A stretch of DNA of 64,000 nt, taken from Methylorubrum suomiense (GTDB lineage Bacteria; Pseudomonadota; Alphaproteobacteria; Rhizobiales; Beijerinckiaceae). The stretch covers positions 105,358-169,357 of the forward strand of contig NZ_BPRE01000012.1 in assembly GCF_022179765.1 (NCBI RefSeq), written 5' to 3'. Both the position numbers and the translations under genes were made by a program. Position 1 is the stretch's first letter, and every line of letters starts with the position of its first letter. The notes under the pieces were generated by a model. That model made no database searches and had not been told where the DNA came from. It saw only the letters and a program-made list of their open reading frames with translations. This document shows, piece after piece, positions 8,763-19,087 of this stretch.

Positions 8763-9515
8763 ATGACCGCTCTCCGCTCGGCCGGGCTCGCGGCCGTCGG
8801 GCTCGCCGCCTTCCTCGGTGTTTGGGAGGCGGCGCCCCGGCTCGATCTCGTCAATCCGGCCTTCCTGCCGCCGCCCTCCTCGATCCCCGCCGCCTTCGGC
8901 CGTGAGATCGCCGGCGGCGCGTGGCCGAGGGCGGTCGCCGAGAGCCTGAGCCACTACGTCGTCGGTCTCGGGGTCGGTGCGGGGGCCGGGATCGCGCTCG
9001 GGCTCCTGTCGGGCATGTTCCGCTGGTTCGAGAGCCTGACGGCCTGGATCGTGCGGCTGCTGCGGCCGATTCCCGGCCTGGCCTGGGTGCCCTTCGCCAT
9101 CATCTGGTTCGGCGTGCAGCCCTCGGCCGCCGTGTTCATCATCGCGATCGGCGTGTTCTGGATCGTGTTCTTCGCCACCCAAGGGGCCGTGCGCGGCGTC
9201 GACCGCGACCTGATCGAGGTGGCCCAGGCCTTCGGCTTCCGCGGGCCGTTCGCGCGGCTGACCAAGATCCTGTTGCCGGCGGCCACGCCCGGCATCCTGG
9301 TCGGCGTGCGCACCGCACTCGGGCAAGCCTGGATGGCCGTGGTCGCGGCGGAGATCTTCGGCGTCCCGGGCATCGGTGCCCGGATGATGCAGGCGTCCTC
9401 GCTCCTCTCCACCGACATCGTCGTCGTCTACATGCTGACCATGGCCGCCCTCTACGGCCTGTTCGACACCGGCTTCGTCGCCCTCCAGGGCTGGCTCCTG
9501 CGGTGGCGCGCATGA
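8763..9515 (+). CDS. ABC transporter permease, SsuC/TauC type
   Basis: The 250-residue inner-membrane protein has about six hydrophobic helices and the EAA loop typical of binding-protein-dependent permeases. In this case the loop is EVAQAFGFRGPFARLTKILLPA, near residues 147-168. The RPIPGLAWVPFAIIWFG segment is characteristic of the taurine/nitrate/sulfonate class. It begins 10 bases after the binding-protein stop, and its TGA overlaps the ATG of the ATPase gene (ATGA at 9512-9515). Translational coupling is therefore likely. Confidence 0.92.
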   Translation: MTALRSAGLAAVGLAAFLGVWEAAPRLDLVNPAFLPPPSSIPAAFGREIAGGAWPRAVAESLSHYVVGLGVGAGAGIALGLLSGMFRWFESLTAWIVRLLRPIPGLAWVPFAIIWFGVQPSAAVFIIAIGVFWIVFFATQGAVRGVDRDLIEVAQAFGFRGPFARLTKILLPAATPGILVGVRTALGQAWMAVVAAEIFGVPGIGARMMQASSLLSTDIVVVYMLTMAALYGLFDTGFVALQGWLLRWRA

Positions 9516-10267
9516 GCCCGATCATCGAGATCCGCGGCCTGTCGCTCGCCTACGAGCGCGACGGGCGGCGCACCGAGATCCTCTCGGCCCTCGACCTGGC
9601 CGTGCCGCGGGGGCAATTCCTCGTCATCGTCGGCGAGTCCGGCGTCGGCAAGTCGACGCTGCTGCGGGTGCTGATCGATCTCGCCAAGCCCAGCACGGGC
9701 ACGGTGGGTCTCCACACCGCGCCCGACACCCGCACGCCGATGGCGCTGGTGTTCCAGGACGCCCGGCTGCTGCCCTGGCGGCGGGTGATCGACAACGTCG
9801 CCTTCGGTCTGGAGCGCCACGGCCTGCCCAAGGCCGAGCGTCGCGACCGCGCGGCGGCGATGCTCAAGCTCGTCGGTCTGGCCGATCTCGCCGGGCGCTG
9901 GCCGCACCAGCTCTCCGGCGGCCAGCGGCAGCGCGTCGCCATCGCCCGCGCCCTCGCGGTCGAGCCCGAGGTGCTCCTGATGGACGAGCCGTTCTCGGCG
10001 CTCGACAGCTTCACCCGCGAGGGGCTGCAGGACGAGATCCAGCGCATCAAGGCGCAGACCGGCAAAACCGTTCTGTTCGTGACCCACGACATCGACGAGG
10101 CGGTCTACCTCGCCGACCGGGTCGTGGTGCTGGCCGGCAGCCCCGGACGGATCGCCGCCGACGTCTCGATCACCCTGCCCCGTCCGCGTCGGCGTCGGGA
10201 CGCGGAGCTGGTCGAGGCGGCCCGCCACCTGCGCGCGGAGCTGTCGCGGCGCTCTTCGGACCTGTGA
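9512..10267 (+). CDS. ABC transporter ATP-binding protein, SsuB/TauB type
   Basis: The 251-residue cytoplasmic ATPase has Walker A GESGVGKST near residue 44, a Q-loop in LVFQDARLLPW near 75, signature LSGGQRQR near 134, Walker B VLLMDEP near 153 and a switch His in VTHDIDEAV. It would energise the permease encoded immediately upstream, with which it overlaps by four bases. The C-terminal 20 residues are Arg-rich. Length and motifs are normal for the nitrate/sulfonate/taurine importer family. Confidence 0.94.
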   Translation: MSPIIEIRGLSLAYERDGRRTEILSALDLAVPRGQFLVIVGESGVGKSTLLRVLIDLAKPSTGTVGLHTAPDTRTPMALVFQDARLLPWRRVIDNVAFGLERHGLPKAERRDRAAAMLKLVGLADLAGRWPHQLSGGQRQRVAIARALAVEPEVLLMDEPFSALDSFTREGLQDEIQRIKAQTGKTVLFVTHDIDEAVYLADRVVVLAGSPGRIAADVSITLPRPRRRRDAELVEAARHLRAELSRRSSDL

Positions 10268-10403
10268 TGCCCGCGATGCGGAACGCGAGCGTCGCTGTGC
10301 GGGTTCGTTGCTCGCGCGGACGACCTCCCGGAACACCTTGACGGTGGCGCTCCGCGCCGGGAACCATCGCGCGGTCCTTCGGGGTGCCGCCGGGAGAATC
10401 GGG

Positions 10404-10838
10404 ATGGGTATATTTCAGGACGCGCTCGTCCGCTTGAACCGTGTGGTGATGTCGTATGCGGGCGATGCCGTCTTCATGCAGGCGGCGGTCTCGGCGGCGG
10501 CCAACGTCATCGTGGCCGACGGCGATACCGACGAGGAGGAGATCGAGGCCGCCCTCGTCAGCATGCGGGCCAACCCGATTCTCGAAAAATCCTACGACAC
10601 GCTGACGCTGGAAAAGGCGCTGTTCGAGGCCCTGGCCCGGGCGGAACTGCGCGCCGGGCGCCTCGAGAACCTTCAGCAGGTCGCCGCCGTCGCCGACCGT
10701 CCGGTCGAGCACCGCCAGTACATCTTCCTGATCGCGGCGGACGCCGCCGACAAGGGCGGCATCACCGAGAGCGAGCACAAGGTTCTCGACGAGCTGGCCG
10801 CCGCCCTCGCCGTCGACAAGGCTTCGCTCCTCGCCTGA
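10404..10838 (+). CDS. TerB-like tellurite-resistance domain protein
   Basis: The 144-residue all-helical protein has acidic motifs of the TerB/DjlA fold. ADGDTDEEE near residue 39 and DAADKGGITESE near 113 are the usual paired metal-binding turns. TerB proteins occur in stress and phage-defence settings, but no other ter genes are nearby, so a solitary stress-related role is all that can be said. The start MGIFQDAL is the first Met that gives a compact domain. An in-frame upstream Met at 10308 was not used. Confidence 0.8.
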   Translation: MGIFQDALVRLNRVVMSYAGDAVFMQAAVSAAANVIVADGDTDEEEIEAALVSMRANPILEKSYDTLTLEKALFEALARAELRAGRLENLQQVAAVADRPVEHRQYIFLIAADAADKGGITESEHKVLDELAAALAVDKASLLA

Positions 10839-10936
10839 TCGGCAATCCGCCGAGGCGGCATCGCGCCGCCCACCACGCCCTCGCGGTCCTTTCGCGTCGG
10901 GCGTATGGTCGTCGCCGTTCGGGAGTTGGTATCACG

Positions 10937-11128
10937 ATGTACAAGGTGACGGGGACGGACCCGGCGGGACGCGAGATGACCTTCGCCTGCGGCACCGACG
11001 AGCAGGCCCTGGAAAAGACCTGGGAACTCGCCCGCCGCGGTTTTCGCGATATCGCGGTGTCGGACCCGAAAGGGAAGCGCATGAGCGCGGGTGCGTTCGA
11101 GCGGGCGCTGGACTTCGACTACGAGTGA
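10937..11128 (+). CDS. small conserved-type protein of unknown function, 63 aa
   Basis: This short cytoplasmic protein starts MYKVTGTDPAGREMTF and includes a central helix (DEQALEKTWELARRGFRDI) followed by a beta strand. This resembles small single-domain regulators or binding modules, but I recognise no family. The start is 98 bases after the TerB-like gene and the strand is the same. Base composition and regular alternation of charged and hydrophobic residues support coding. No motif allows a function. Confidence 0.55.
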   Translation: MYKVTGTDPAGREMTFACGTDEQALEKTWELARRGFRDIAVSDPKGKRMSAGAFERALDFDYE

Positions 11129-11192
11129 GCCGCCCCGACGGGCGAAGCAACCGTTGGCACCGAGCGTTTCCGAGGGCGACAGCTTGTCCAAG

Positions 11193-11248
11193 CCATCCCC
11201 CTCATTCTGAGGTGCCGGCGCGCGGGCTCCTCAGGATGAGGGGAATGG
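11193..11248. repeat. imperfect intergenic inverted repeat pair
   Basis: CCATCCCCCTCATTCTGAGG (11193-11212) is answered by CCTCAGGATGAGGGGAATGG (11229-11248), an imperfect inverted copy. The structure sits between convergent genes and can fold into a long hairpin. Repeats of this form are frequent in intergenic DNA of related genomes, as I recall, and may act as terminators or mobile palindromic units. Confidence 0.6.
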
Positions 11249-11266
11249 ATGGAAGGGAGGCGGCGC

Positions 11267-12886
<1,620 letters not shown>

Positions 12887-13005
12887 GGCGGGCACCGGCC
12901 GCGCCGCGGGCGGCCACTCGTGTCGAGGAATCCGGGATCGGGCTTCTCTACGCGTTCCGCGGCGCGGGCGCAAAGCCGATGCGGGGGGCGAACGGGCGGT
13001 CGTCG

Positions 13006-13749
13006 TCACCCCCGTCCGACATAGGGCATGGCGGTGGCCATCACCGTCATGAACAGCACGTTAGCCGAGAGCGGCAGCCCCGCCATGTAGACGACTGCCT
13101 CCGCGACGTGACGCGCCTCCATGAACGGCTCGGGCCGGATGGTGCCATCGGCCTGCCGGGCGCCGCTGCCGAAGCTGTGGGTCATCTCGGTCTCGGCATT
13201 GCCGATATCGATCTGTCCGCAGGCGATGTCGAAGGCACGCCCATCGAGGGCGGTGGCGCGGGTGAGGCCGGTGATCGCGTGCTTGGTGGCCGCGTAGGGC
13301 GCCGACATCGGTCGCGGCACGCTGGCCGAGATCGAGCCGTTGTTGATGATGCGCCCGCCGCGCGGATCCTGCCTGCGCATCATCCGGAAGGCCGCGCGGG
13401 AGCAGAGGAAGGCGCCGGTGAGATTGACGTTCACGCTCCGCAGCCAGTCCTCGACCGCGATCTCGTCGACCGTCGCGGCGGGGGTGAAGATGCCGGCATT
13501 GTTGAACAGCAGATCGATCCGCCCGTATCGCTCGGCGATGCGCGCGAACAGCGCCTCGACCGCCTGCGGATCGGACACGTCGGTCGGCACGCACGAAACC
13601 TCGCCCGGCAGGTCCCCCGCCACCGCCTCCAGCGCCGCCCCGCGCCGCCCGGCCAGCACCAGACGCCAACCGGCCTCGGACAGCCCCCGCGCCACCGCCC
13701 GCCCGATCCCCGACCCCGCCCCGGTCACCAGCGCCACGCCGCCGCTCAT
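13006..13749 (-). CDS. short-chain dehydrogenase/reductase family oxidoreductase
   Basis: The 247-residue Rossmann-fold enzyme has TGAGSGIGRAV near residue 9 for NAD(P) binding, NNAG near 87, and the catalytic Ser and YxxxK (SISAS...YAATK) near 137-157. It would oxidise or reduce an alcohol/carbonyl substrate with NAD(P)H. The loop after the first beta strand has AGRRG, which favours NADPH. It lies upstream of prfC on the same strand with a 119-base gap. The substrate is unknown. Confidence 0.92.
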   Translation of the reverse strand: MSGGVALVTGAGSGIGRAVARGLSEAGWRLVLAGRRGAALEAVAGDLPGEVSCVPTDVSDPQAVEALFARIAERYGRIDLLFNNAGIFTPAATVDEIAVEDWLRSVNVNLTGAFLCSRAAFRMMRRQDPRGGRIINNGSISASVPRPMSAPYAATKHAITGLTRATALDGRAFDIACGQIDIGNAETEMTHSFGSGARQADGTIRPEPFMEARHVAEAVVYMAGLPLSANVLFMTVMATAMPYVGRG

Positions 13750-13850
13750 CCACCCCTCCCCTCGCCGCCTCTCGATCCCCTATCGCAGCTCCACCTCCCC
13801 AGTTGCCAGCCCCGCGCGGCCCGTTTAGAGAACCGATGGCCCGAGGCCGA

Positions 13851-13925
<75 letters not shown>

Positions 13926-14066
13926 ATTCCCCCTAGGGAAATGGCTACTTGGCATCTCCGACTGTTCGGACAGAAAAGAACAAACTGGGGTCGGAGCCGG
14001 CGCGAAAGTCGGCACAGTCCAAGACACCGCCTCAGCGCTCTTTCTGCTCGCCGGAGGGCTCAGCGC

Positions 14067-14354
14067 ATGATCGACGAGACCCTGATCGGGCCGCTCGGCT
14101 ATCGGTTCACCAACCTTTTCACACGCCGTCCGACGGCCTTCGGCGCCCGCACCTCGTGGCAGATGGCTGACGCCATGCTGCAGTCCATGCTGGCTGGCGG
14201 CATCTCGCCTCCGATCTGCCGCGTTCCGGCCGAGCATCTGGCCGAGGCAATGCTTCAGTGCCGCGAAGAGCATTCGCGCGAGTCGGCCGAGAATCGGCAG
14301 ATGAAGCGCGCTTGCCTGCTCCAGATGCGCGCCCTCGGAAGTAAGAGCGTCTAA
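14067..14354 (+). CDS. small protein of unknown function, 95 aa
   Basis: The 95-residue protein (MIDETLIGPLGYRFTN...) is helical and basic, with no signal peptide. CGGAGG lies ten bases before the ATG, which supports this start over longer open frames. Its stop overlaps by four bases the 3' end of the decayed transposase on the opposite strand. It sits just downstream of tRNA-Gln, a common place for cargo genes of integrated elements. No family is recognised. Confidence 0.55.
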   Translation: MIDETLIGPLGYRFTNLFTRRPTAFGARTSWQMADAMLQSMLAGGISPPICRVPAEHLAEAMLQCREEHSRESAENRQMKRACLLQMRALGSKSV

Positions 14355-14661
14355 TAGAACCGCCTCATCTGGTTGAGGGTGATGAGGCTTGCCGCGAGAC
14401 TGGTGGAGGCCTCGTCGATGTCGGCGCAACGCTCGTAGCGGATCGGCAGGCGGCGGAAGCGATTGAGCCAAGCATGGATCCGCAGCCCATCTCGGCGGGC
14501 AGCATCTCCCAGGGCAGACCTGAGCGCAGCACGAACAGGATCCCGGTCAGCGCGGCGCGGTTCTCAATCGGAGGCCGTCCGCCCTTCGGGCCCGGCCGAG
14601 GCGGCGGCAGAAGCGGGGCAATCTCAGTCTAGAGATCGTCGGGAAGCAGAGGTCGAGCCAT
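14351..14661 (-). pseudogene. IS5-family transposase remnant with internal deletion
   Basis: The 5' part encodes MARPLLPDDL, an in-frame TAG, TEIAPLLPPP, then GGRPPIENRAALTGILFVL and LPWEMLPAEMG, the usual N-terminus of an IS5-group transposase. At about 14480 it jumps directly to the C-terminal part (AWLNRFRRLPIRYERCADI) and ends MRRFY-stop. The catalytic DDE core is missing, so the gene is dead. The deletion joins both ends neatly in about 310 bp. It lies on the left side of the chelate-uptake cluster and suggests past insertion activity there. Confidence 0.85.
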
Positions 14662-14749
14662 ACTCAGCCAACGCCTCACCCACCACAGCGTGCCGTTCTG
14701 TTAGGCGTTCTAAATCAGTTGGGCTCGGCTTTATCGGGAGCCGAGAAAG

Positions 14750-15580
14750 TTAGATGTCGAAGTCGTCGTGGACAGCGGCGGCGCCTTGGCGCCAATAGCC
14801 GTGAGCGCGCACATAGCGACGGTCGGCGCCACGCTCGTCGATCAGCACGGTGCGCAGGCTCTTGGCGACGGCGGATTCCGCGGCGATCCAGGCGTAGCAA
14901 TAGCCCGCCGGAAAGGTCAGGCCGCGCAGGGCGGCGACGATCGCCGCCCCGTGTCCTTCGCCGCGGCGCACCCAGACGATCTCGGCCCCGACGGGATGCG
15001 CCAGCGCCACGAAGGGCTCGCCATCGTGGGTCTCGATCAGCGCCACCGCCCGGCTCATCGCCGGCAACTCCTCAAGCCGGCGCGCCAGGGCCGGAAGGCC
15101 GGTCTCGTCGGCCACGAGGAGATGCCAGTCGAAGTCGAAGGGCACCAGGAAGGAACCGCGCGGGCCGGCGATCCAGGCGGGATCCCCCGGCCGGGCCTCG
15201 GCCGCCCAGCGGCTGGCCGGGCCCTCGTGCAGCAGCGCGAAATCGATATCGAGCTCTCGCGCCTCGGGATCGTAGCGGCGCGGCGTGAAATCACGTCCCA
15301 GCGGTTGGGGGCCGGTCTCAGGAAAGACGAGCCCGTCCGGTCCGGTCTCCGGCAGCACCGGCCTGTCATGGCCGGGAGCGGCGAAGAACATCTTGACGTG
15401 ATCGTCGAAGCCGGGGCTCGCGAAACCATCGAGGTCCGGGCCGGTGAGGGTGATGCGCCGCATCGCCGGGCCGAGGGGCACGGTGCGCAGGACTGACAGC
15501 TGCCGCAGCACGACCGGGTGGCGCTGGCGCCGCGTCATCCGTTCGCGCGGCCCTTCCGGGCTGTCCGTGCTCATCGTCAT
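14750..15580 (-). CDS. siderophore-interacting protein, FAD-dependent ferric-chelate reductase
   Basis: The 276-residue cytoplasmic protein belongs to the ViuB/YqjH family. It has a FAD-binding beta-barrel with FTPRRYD (near residue 99), then an NAD(P)H-binding Rossmann-like domain with LLVADETGLPALARRLEELP. The end segment AGYCYAWIAAESAVAKSLR is also typical. Such enzymes reduce ferric iron bound to a chelator so the iron can be released. Start MTMSTD at 15580 is chosen to fit the family; the frame extends further upstream. The TonB receptor gene ends 283 bases upstream on the same strand. Confidence 0.92.
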   Translation of the reverse strand: MTMSTDSPEGPRERMTRRQRHPVVLRQLSVLRTVPLGPAMRRITLTGPDLDGFASPGFDDHVKMFFAAPGHDRPVLPETGPDGLVFPETGPQPLGRDFTPRRYDPEARELDIDFALLHEGPASRWAAEARPGDPAWIAGPRGSFLVPFDFDWHLLVADETGLPALARRLEELPAMSRAVALIETHDGEPFVALAHPVGAEIVWVRRGEGHGAAIVAALRGLTFPAGYCYAWIAAESAVAKSLRTVLIDERGADRRYVRAHGYWRQGAAAVHDDFDI

Positions 15581-15863
15581 GAAACCTCTTTCCGGTCTCC
15601 GGCGACAGGCGCCGCGGAGAGCCGCCGTACGGCAGCGATCGGGGGGCTGGCGGCCGCGCGAACGGGCCACGTGTCCAGTTGGTTTTGGTCAGAGGAGAAG
15701 CCGGGATCGGACCGGCCGACCCAAGCTAAAGAAATCGGAAGATCGTACAATCACAATGCCTTGGATCGAGGCCTACTCGAGTTTTACGGCCCTTAAGCCG
15801 TGCCCAGTCGGTATCGATCGGACACGGCTTGAGGATCTCGCTTCGGCGGGACCGCAGGCCACA

Positions 15864-17966
15864 TCAGAACTTGACCTCGACGCCGCCGCCGATCTCGCGG
15901 GGGAGCACCAGGGTGCCCTCGTAGTAGTTCGAGGGCCGGGCGCGGGTCAGGCGCTGGTAGGTGACGGAGCGGTCATCGAGCAGGTTGTTGCAGAACACGA
16001 ACAGCCGGGCGTTCTCGCTGGCCACGTAGGTGATCCGCGCATCGGCGACCGTGTAGCTCTTGATCTTGGCGAGGGGGTTGTTGGCATCCTCGGAGAAGTA
16101 ATCATCAGTGTAGCGGACCACGCCGCCCAGCGTCACCTTCGGCATGAACTCCCAGTCGAAGCCGACCTTGAGGTTCATGGCCGGGGCGCGGGCGAACTGC
16201 TTGCCCTGGAACACCGCCCGGGTGTTGAGATCGCGGGTGATGCGGGTGTTGAGCAGGCCGATGCCGCCCTTCACGCGCAGGTTATCCAGAACGAGGTAAT
16301 CCGCACCGATCTCGGCGCCATAGGAGCGTGAGGCGTCGACGTTGACGGTGAAGGACGAGAACACGCCGGGGGCGAGGTTCTGATCGATGTAGTGCTGGCC
16401 GTTTTTGAAGTTGGTGTAGAACAGGTTGGTGGTCAGGAACATGCGGTCGTCAAGAAGACGTGCCCGCGCGAACAATTCGTAATTGCGCGCCGACTCCTCT
16501 TTGAAGGAGATGTATCGGCCGGTGGTCAGGTTCAGCGAGACGCCGCCGGGATTGTAGCCCTCGCTGTAGAGGGCGCCGACCGTCACGTCGCGGGTGATGT
16601 CGTAGGACAGGGTGACCTTTGGCAGGACAACGCTGAAGGCACGGCTGTAATTCAGGAACTCGCGGGCATAGGGCGAGGTGCCGGCCCGGCTGAGGTCGTC
16701 GTACTGGTAGCGCAGGCTGCCGGACAACGTCCACTTTTCGAGGAAACGATAGTTCAGCTCGCCGAAGACGCCGAGACTGTCGCGATGGTCGCTGTAGCGG
16801 GTTGGTCCGATCAAGTTCAGCGAGTCAATGGAATCGGTCGAATAGTAGTAATATCCGACCATACCACTGAGGCCTTCGACCAGTGGGTCTCCGAAAGTGA
16901 CGCGGGACTCGTTCGAGAGATTTTTGGGATGGATCGTCGCCGATCCGTTGTTGACCGGTGCGGTGTACCGCTTCGTCAGTACGTCTGAATACTGAAATTG
17001 GTTGACGATTTTGACGCCATTCCCGAAGTCGTAGCCGAGATCGAAAATACCGACATTGGCGATGTTGGCATAGGTCGGGGACGAGGTGACGATGCTGTTG
17101 CGCTGCGAGAACGGCCGGTTCGCGGCCTCGAAGGTCGGCCGATTGTTGAATGTGCGCGAATAGGTGACCTTCGCCTCAAGCCCCGGCAGTTCCTTCGGCC
17201 GGTACAGCACCTTGAAGCGGATGTTGGCCGTTTCCAGGTCGAGATCGGTACCCGTGCCGTTGAAGGCCGGGTTGATGTAGTTGATGAAATTGTCCCGCCC
17301 GTAATAATCCACGGCAAGACGAGCAGCGACCTCGTCCGAGATCGGCATGTTCAGCATGGCTGCGGTGCGCTTGAGGTCGCGGCTGCCGTAGAGGGCCTGG
17401 AACCGGGCCTCGGGGACGAAGGTGGGGTCGTTGGTGCGGATCACGATCGCGCCAGCGATGCTGTTGGCACCCTGCGAGATCGTCTGTGGTCCGCGGAAGA
17501 CCTCGATAGAATTCGTGTCCCACAATGGCACGCTGCCGAAGACAAGCTCGTTGTAGGTGAGATTGTGGCCGTCGATGTTGACGATGGTCCGCGGCACGGT
17601 GCCGCCGAAGAACGCGGTCGCACCGGAATTCGGACCCTCGCTGTCCTGGCCGCGGATGGTCGGAGCGCCCCCGAGACCGCCCGTCGTGGGGAAATTGACG
17701 TTGGGCGTCCCGAGCAGCGCGTCTGACGCCGAGTTACGGTTCACGTCCTTCTCGATCTCCTCGCGGGTCACCACCGTCACCGACGAGGCCGTCTGCTGGA
17801 GCGGGCGCGTGATCTTCTCGCCGGAGACGGAGATCTCCTCGAGCTGTACCGCGTTTGCTTGCGCGATGTCGGTGGCTTTCTGCGCCAGGGCGGCACTCCC
17901 CAGCATGGATAGAAGTGCGGCGCCGCTGACACTGCGCAGCCACCGTTGGACAGAGGTCGTCGGCAT
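15864..17966 (-). CDS. TonB-dependent outer-membrane receptor
   Basis: The 700-residue outer-membrane receptor has a signal peptide (about residues 1-29, SMLGSAALAQ) and a TonB-box-like segment (LEEISVSGEK). The plug domain (about 45-175) contains GLGGAPTIRGQD, SIEVFRGPQTI and NSIAGAIVIRTN. A 22-strand beta barrel follows and ends in a terminal aromatic (VEVKF). It would import a metal chelate using the TonB energy system. The start at 17966 gives the proper signal peptide; the open frame continues upstream without one. It is divergent from an IclR regulator and close to a FecCD-type importer, so a ferric siderophore or similar ligand is likely. Confidence 0.93.
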   Translation of the reverse strand: MPTTSVQRWLRSVSGAALLSMLGSAALAQKATDIAQANAVQLEEISVSGEKITRPLQQTASSVTVVTREEIEKDVNRNSASDALLGTPNVNFPTTGGLGGAPTIRGQDSEGPNSGATAFFGGTVPRTIVNIDGHNLTYNELVFGSVPLWDTNSIEVFRGPQTISQGANSIAGAIVIRTNDPTFVPEARFQALYGSRDLKRTAAMLNMPISDEVAARLAVDYYGRDNFINYINPAFNGTGTDLDLETANIRFKVLYRPKELPGLEAKVTYSRTFNNRPTFEAANRPFSQRNSIVTSSPTYANIANVGIFDLGYDFGNGVKIVNQFQYSDVLTKRYTAPVNNGSATIHPKNLSNESRVTFGDPLVEGLSGMVGYYYYSTDSIDSLNLIGPTRYSDHRDSLGVFGELNYRFLEKWTLSGSLRYQYDDLSRAGTSPYAREFLNYSRAFSVVLPKVTLSYDITRDVTVGALYSEGYNPGGVSLNLTTGRYISFKEESARNYELFARARLLDDRMFLTTNLFYTNFKNGQHYIDQNLAPGVFSSFTVNVDASRSYGAEIGADYLVLDNLRVKGGIGLLNTRITRDLNTRAVFQGKQFARAPAMNLKVGFDWEFMPKVTLGGVVRYTDDYFSEDANNPLAKIKSYTVADARITYVASENARLFVFCNNLLDDRSVTYQRLTRARPSNYYEGTLVLPREIGGGVEVKF

Positions 17967-18294
17967 CGGGGTCTCGTGACCGTTCGTAGAGAGTTGGGTG
18001 GCGTGGGATCGACGATCGCGCATCGAATCCAGAGCGCCATCATTCCACAATCCGATATGCGTTCCGCGAGTCAACATGGCGCGCTCAAGCGTGGCCGTTT
18101 GATCGCGCGGCGTTGCAAACGCGCCACGTACCTGATTTATTTCAGAATTTTTCAAAACTAGCGTTGCTCCGCCGGAGCAAATACGGGTAGGCGGGCCAGT
18201 CCGTCCGGGGGGCCGCGCGGCCTGCCCGCGCCGGATCTGCTGGGTCCCGCAGGAGGGCGCTGCGCCACCCTGCGCTCGAAGACGGGACGGTGGC
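17967..18294. other. divergent intergenic region between TonB receptor and IclR genes
   Basis: No gene is seen in these 328 bases. An AT-rich patch at 18132-18160 stands out from the GC-rich surroundings and is the best promoter candidate. Within it, TTTCAGAATTTTTCAAAA loosely resembles an AGAA/TTCT dyad as bound by Irr-type iron regulators, but the match is imperfect. An IclR operator could also lie here. Confidence 0.35.
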
Positions 18295-19068
18295 ATGAAA
18301 GCGCCTCGACAGGGCAAGACCGGAGACTTTGCTGCAAAGCGGTCAGCGACGATCCAGTCGGTCGCGATGGCGTTCCGGTTCCTCGACCTGCTCTCAGAGG
18401 CGGAGGGGCCCCTGGTCCTTGGCGAGATCGCCCGGCGCGGCCGCACCGGCGCCTCGACCGCCCACCGCTACATGCGCAGCCTCGTCCAGGAAGGGCTCGC
18501 CGCGCAGGATGAGCTCGGGCGCTACGATCTCGGCCCCGCCGCCCTACGCATCGGCGTCCGCGCCCTGCGCCGGATCGAGCCTGTCGAGATCGCCGCCCGA
18601 TCGATGCAGATCATGGCAGCAGGGCATGCGGCGAGCTGCGGAGTGGCGATCTGGACCGAGCGCGGCCCGACCATCGTGCGCTGGTACCGCAGCGCCGGGT
18701 TCACGATCAGCACAGTGACGCTTGGCGACGTGCTGCCGCTCGACAGCACGGCATGCGGGCTGGTGTTCCAGGCCTACCTGCCTGCCGACATGATCGCCTC
18801 GGCGCGTCGCCGCCAGCCCGCAGCTTTCCGGGGTAGCGCGCCCAGGTCCGATGAACTGGTCGCCATTCGCGAAGCGGGGATAGCCGAGCTTGACGAGCGT
18901 CTGTTCCGCCAGCTCACCGGCAAGGCAGCGCCGGTCTTCAATGCCCTCGGCGAGATCGCCTGCGTGGTCGCGACGGTGTCACATGTCGAAGTGGCAGAGA
19001 AGGAGGGGCACCGTGCCGCCCTGTGCGAGGCGGCGCGGCGAAGCAGCCGCGAGGCGGGCGGTCCCTGA
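18295..19068 (+). CDS. IclR family transcriptional regulator
   Basis: The 257-residue protein has an N-terminal winged helix (residues 18-85, with GEIARRGRTGASTAHRYMRS as recognition region) and a C-terminal GAF-like effector domain (about 95-250). Conserved stretches include LPLDSTACG and FNALGEIACVV. IclR proteins bind small carbon compounds and control catabolic genes. It is divergent from the TonB receptor and convergent with the permease genes, so it probably senses the imported ligand or a breakdown product. An IclR regulator is unusual for iron uptake and hints at catabolism of the ligand. Confidence 0.92.
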   Translation: MKAPRQGKTGDFAAKRSATIQSVAMAFRFLDLLSEAEGPLVLGEIARRGRTGASTAHRYMRSLVQEGLAAQDELGRYDLGPAALRIGVRALRRIEPVEIAARSMQIMAAGHAASCGVAIWTERGPTIVRWYRSAGFTISTVTLGDVLPLDSTACGLVFQAYLPADMIASARRRQPAAFRGSAPRSDELVAIREAGIAELDERLFRQLTGKAAPVFNALGEIACVVATVSHVEVAEKEGHRAALCEAARRSSREAGGP

Positions 19069-19087
19069 TGACTCGGCGGCCCACGCC

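Noticed and set aside
7733..10267. Thiamine-precursor importer as alternative identity for the ABC operon
   Set aside because: The binding protein belongs to the same large fold family, so this cannot be excluded, but no thi genes are nearby. The broader nitrate/sulfonate/taurine class is therefore given.
10404..10838. TerB-like gene as part of a tellurite or phage-defence cluster
   Set aside because: No other ter genes, nucleases or defence genes are adjacent.
17000..17730. Rightward frame inside the TonB receptor
   Set aside because: It is a mirror of a GC-rich beta-barrel gene and has no domain.
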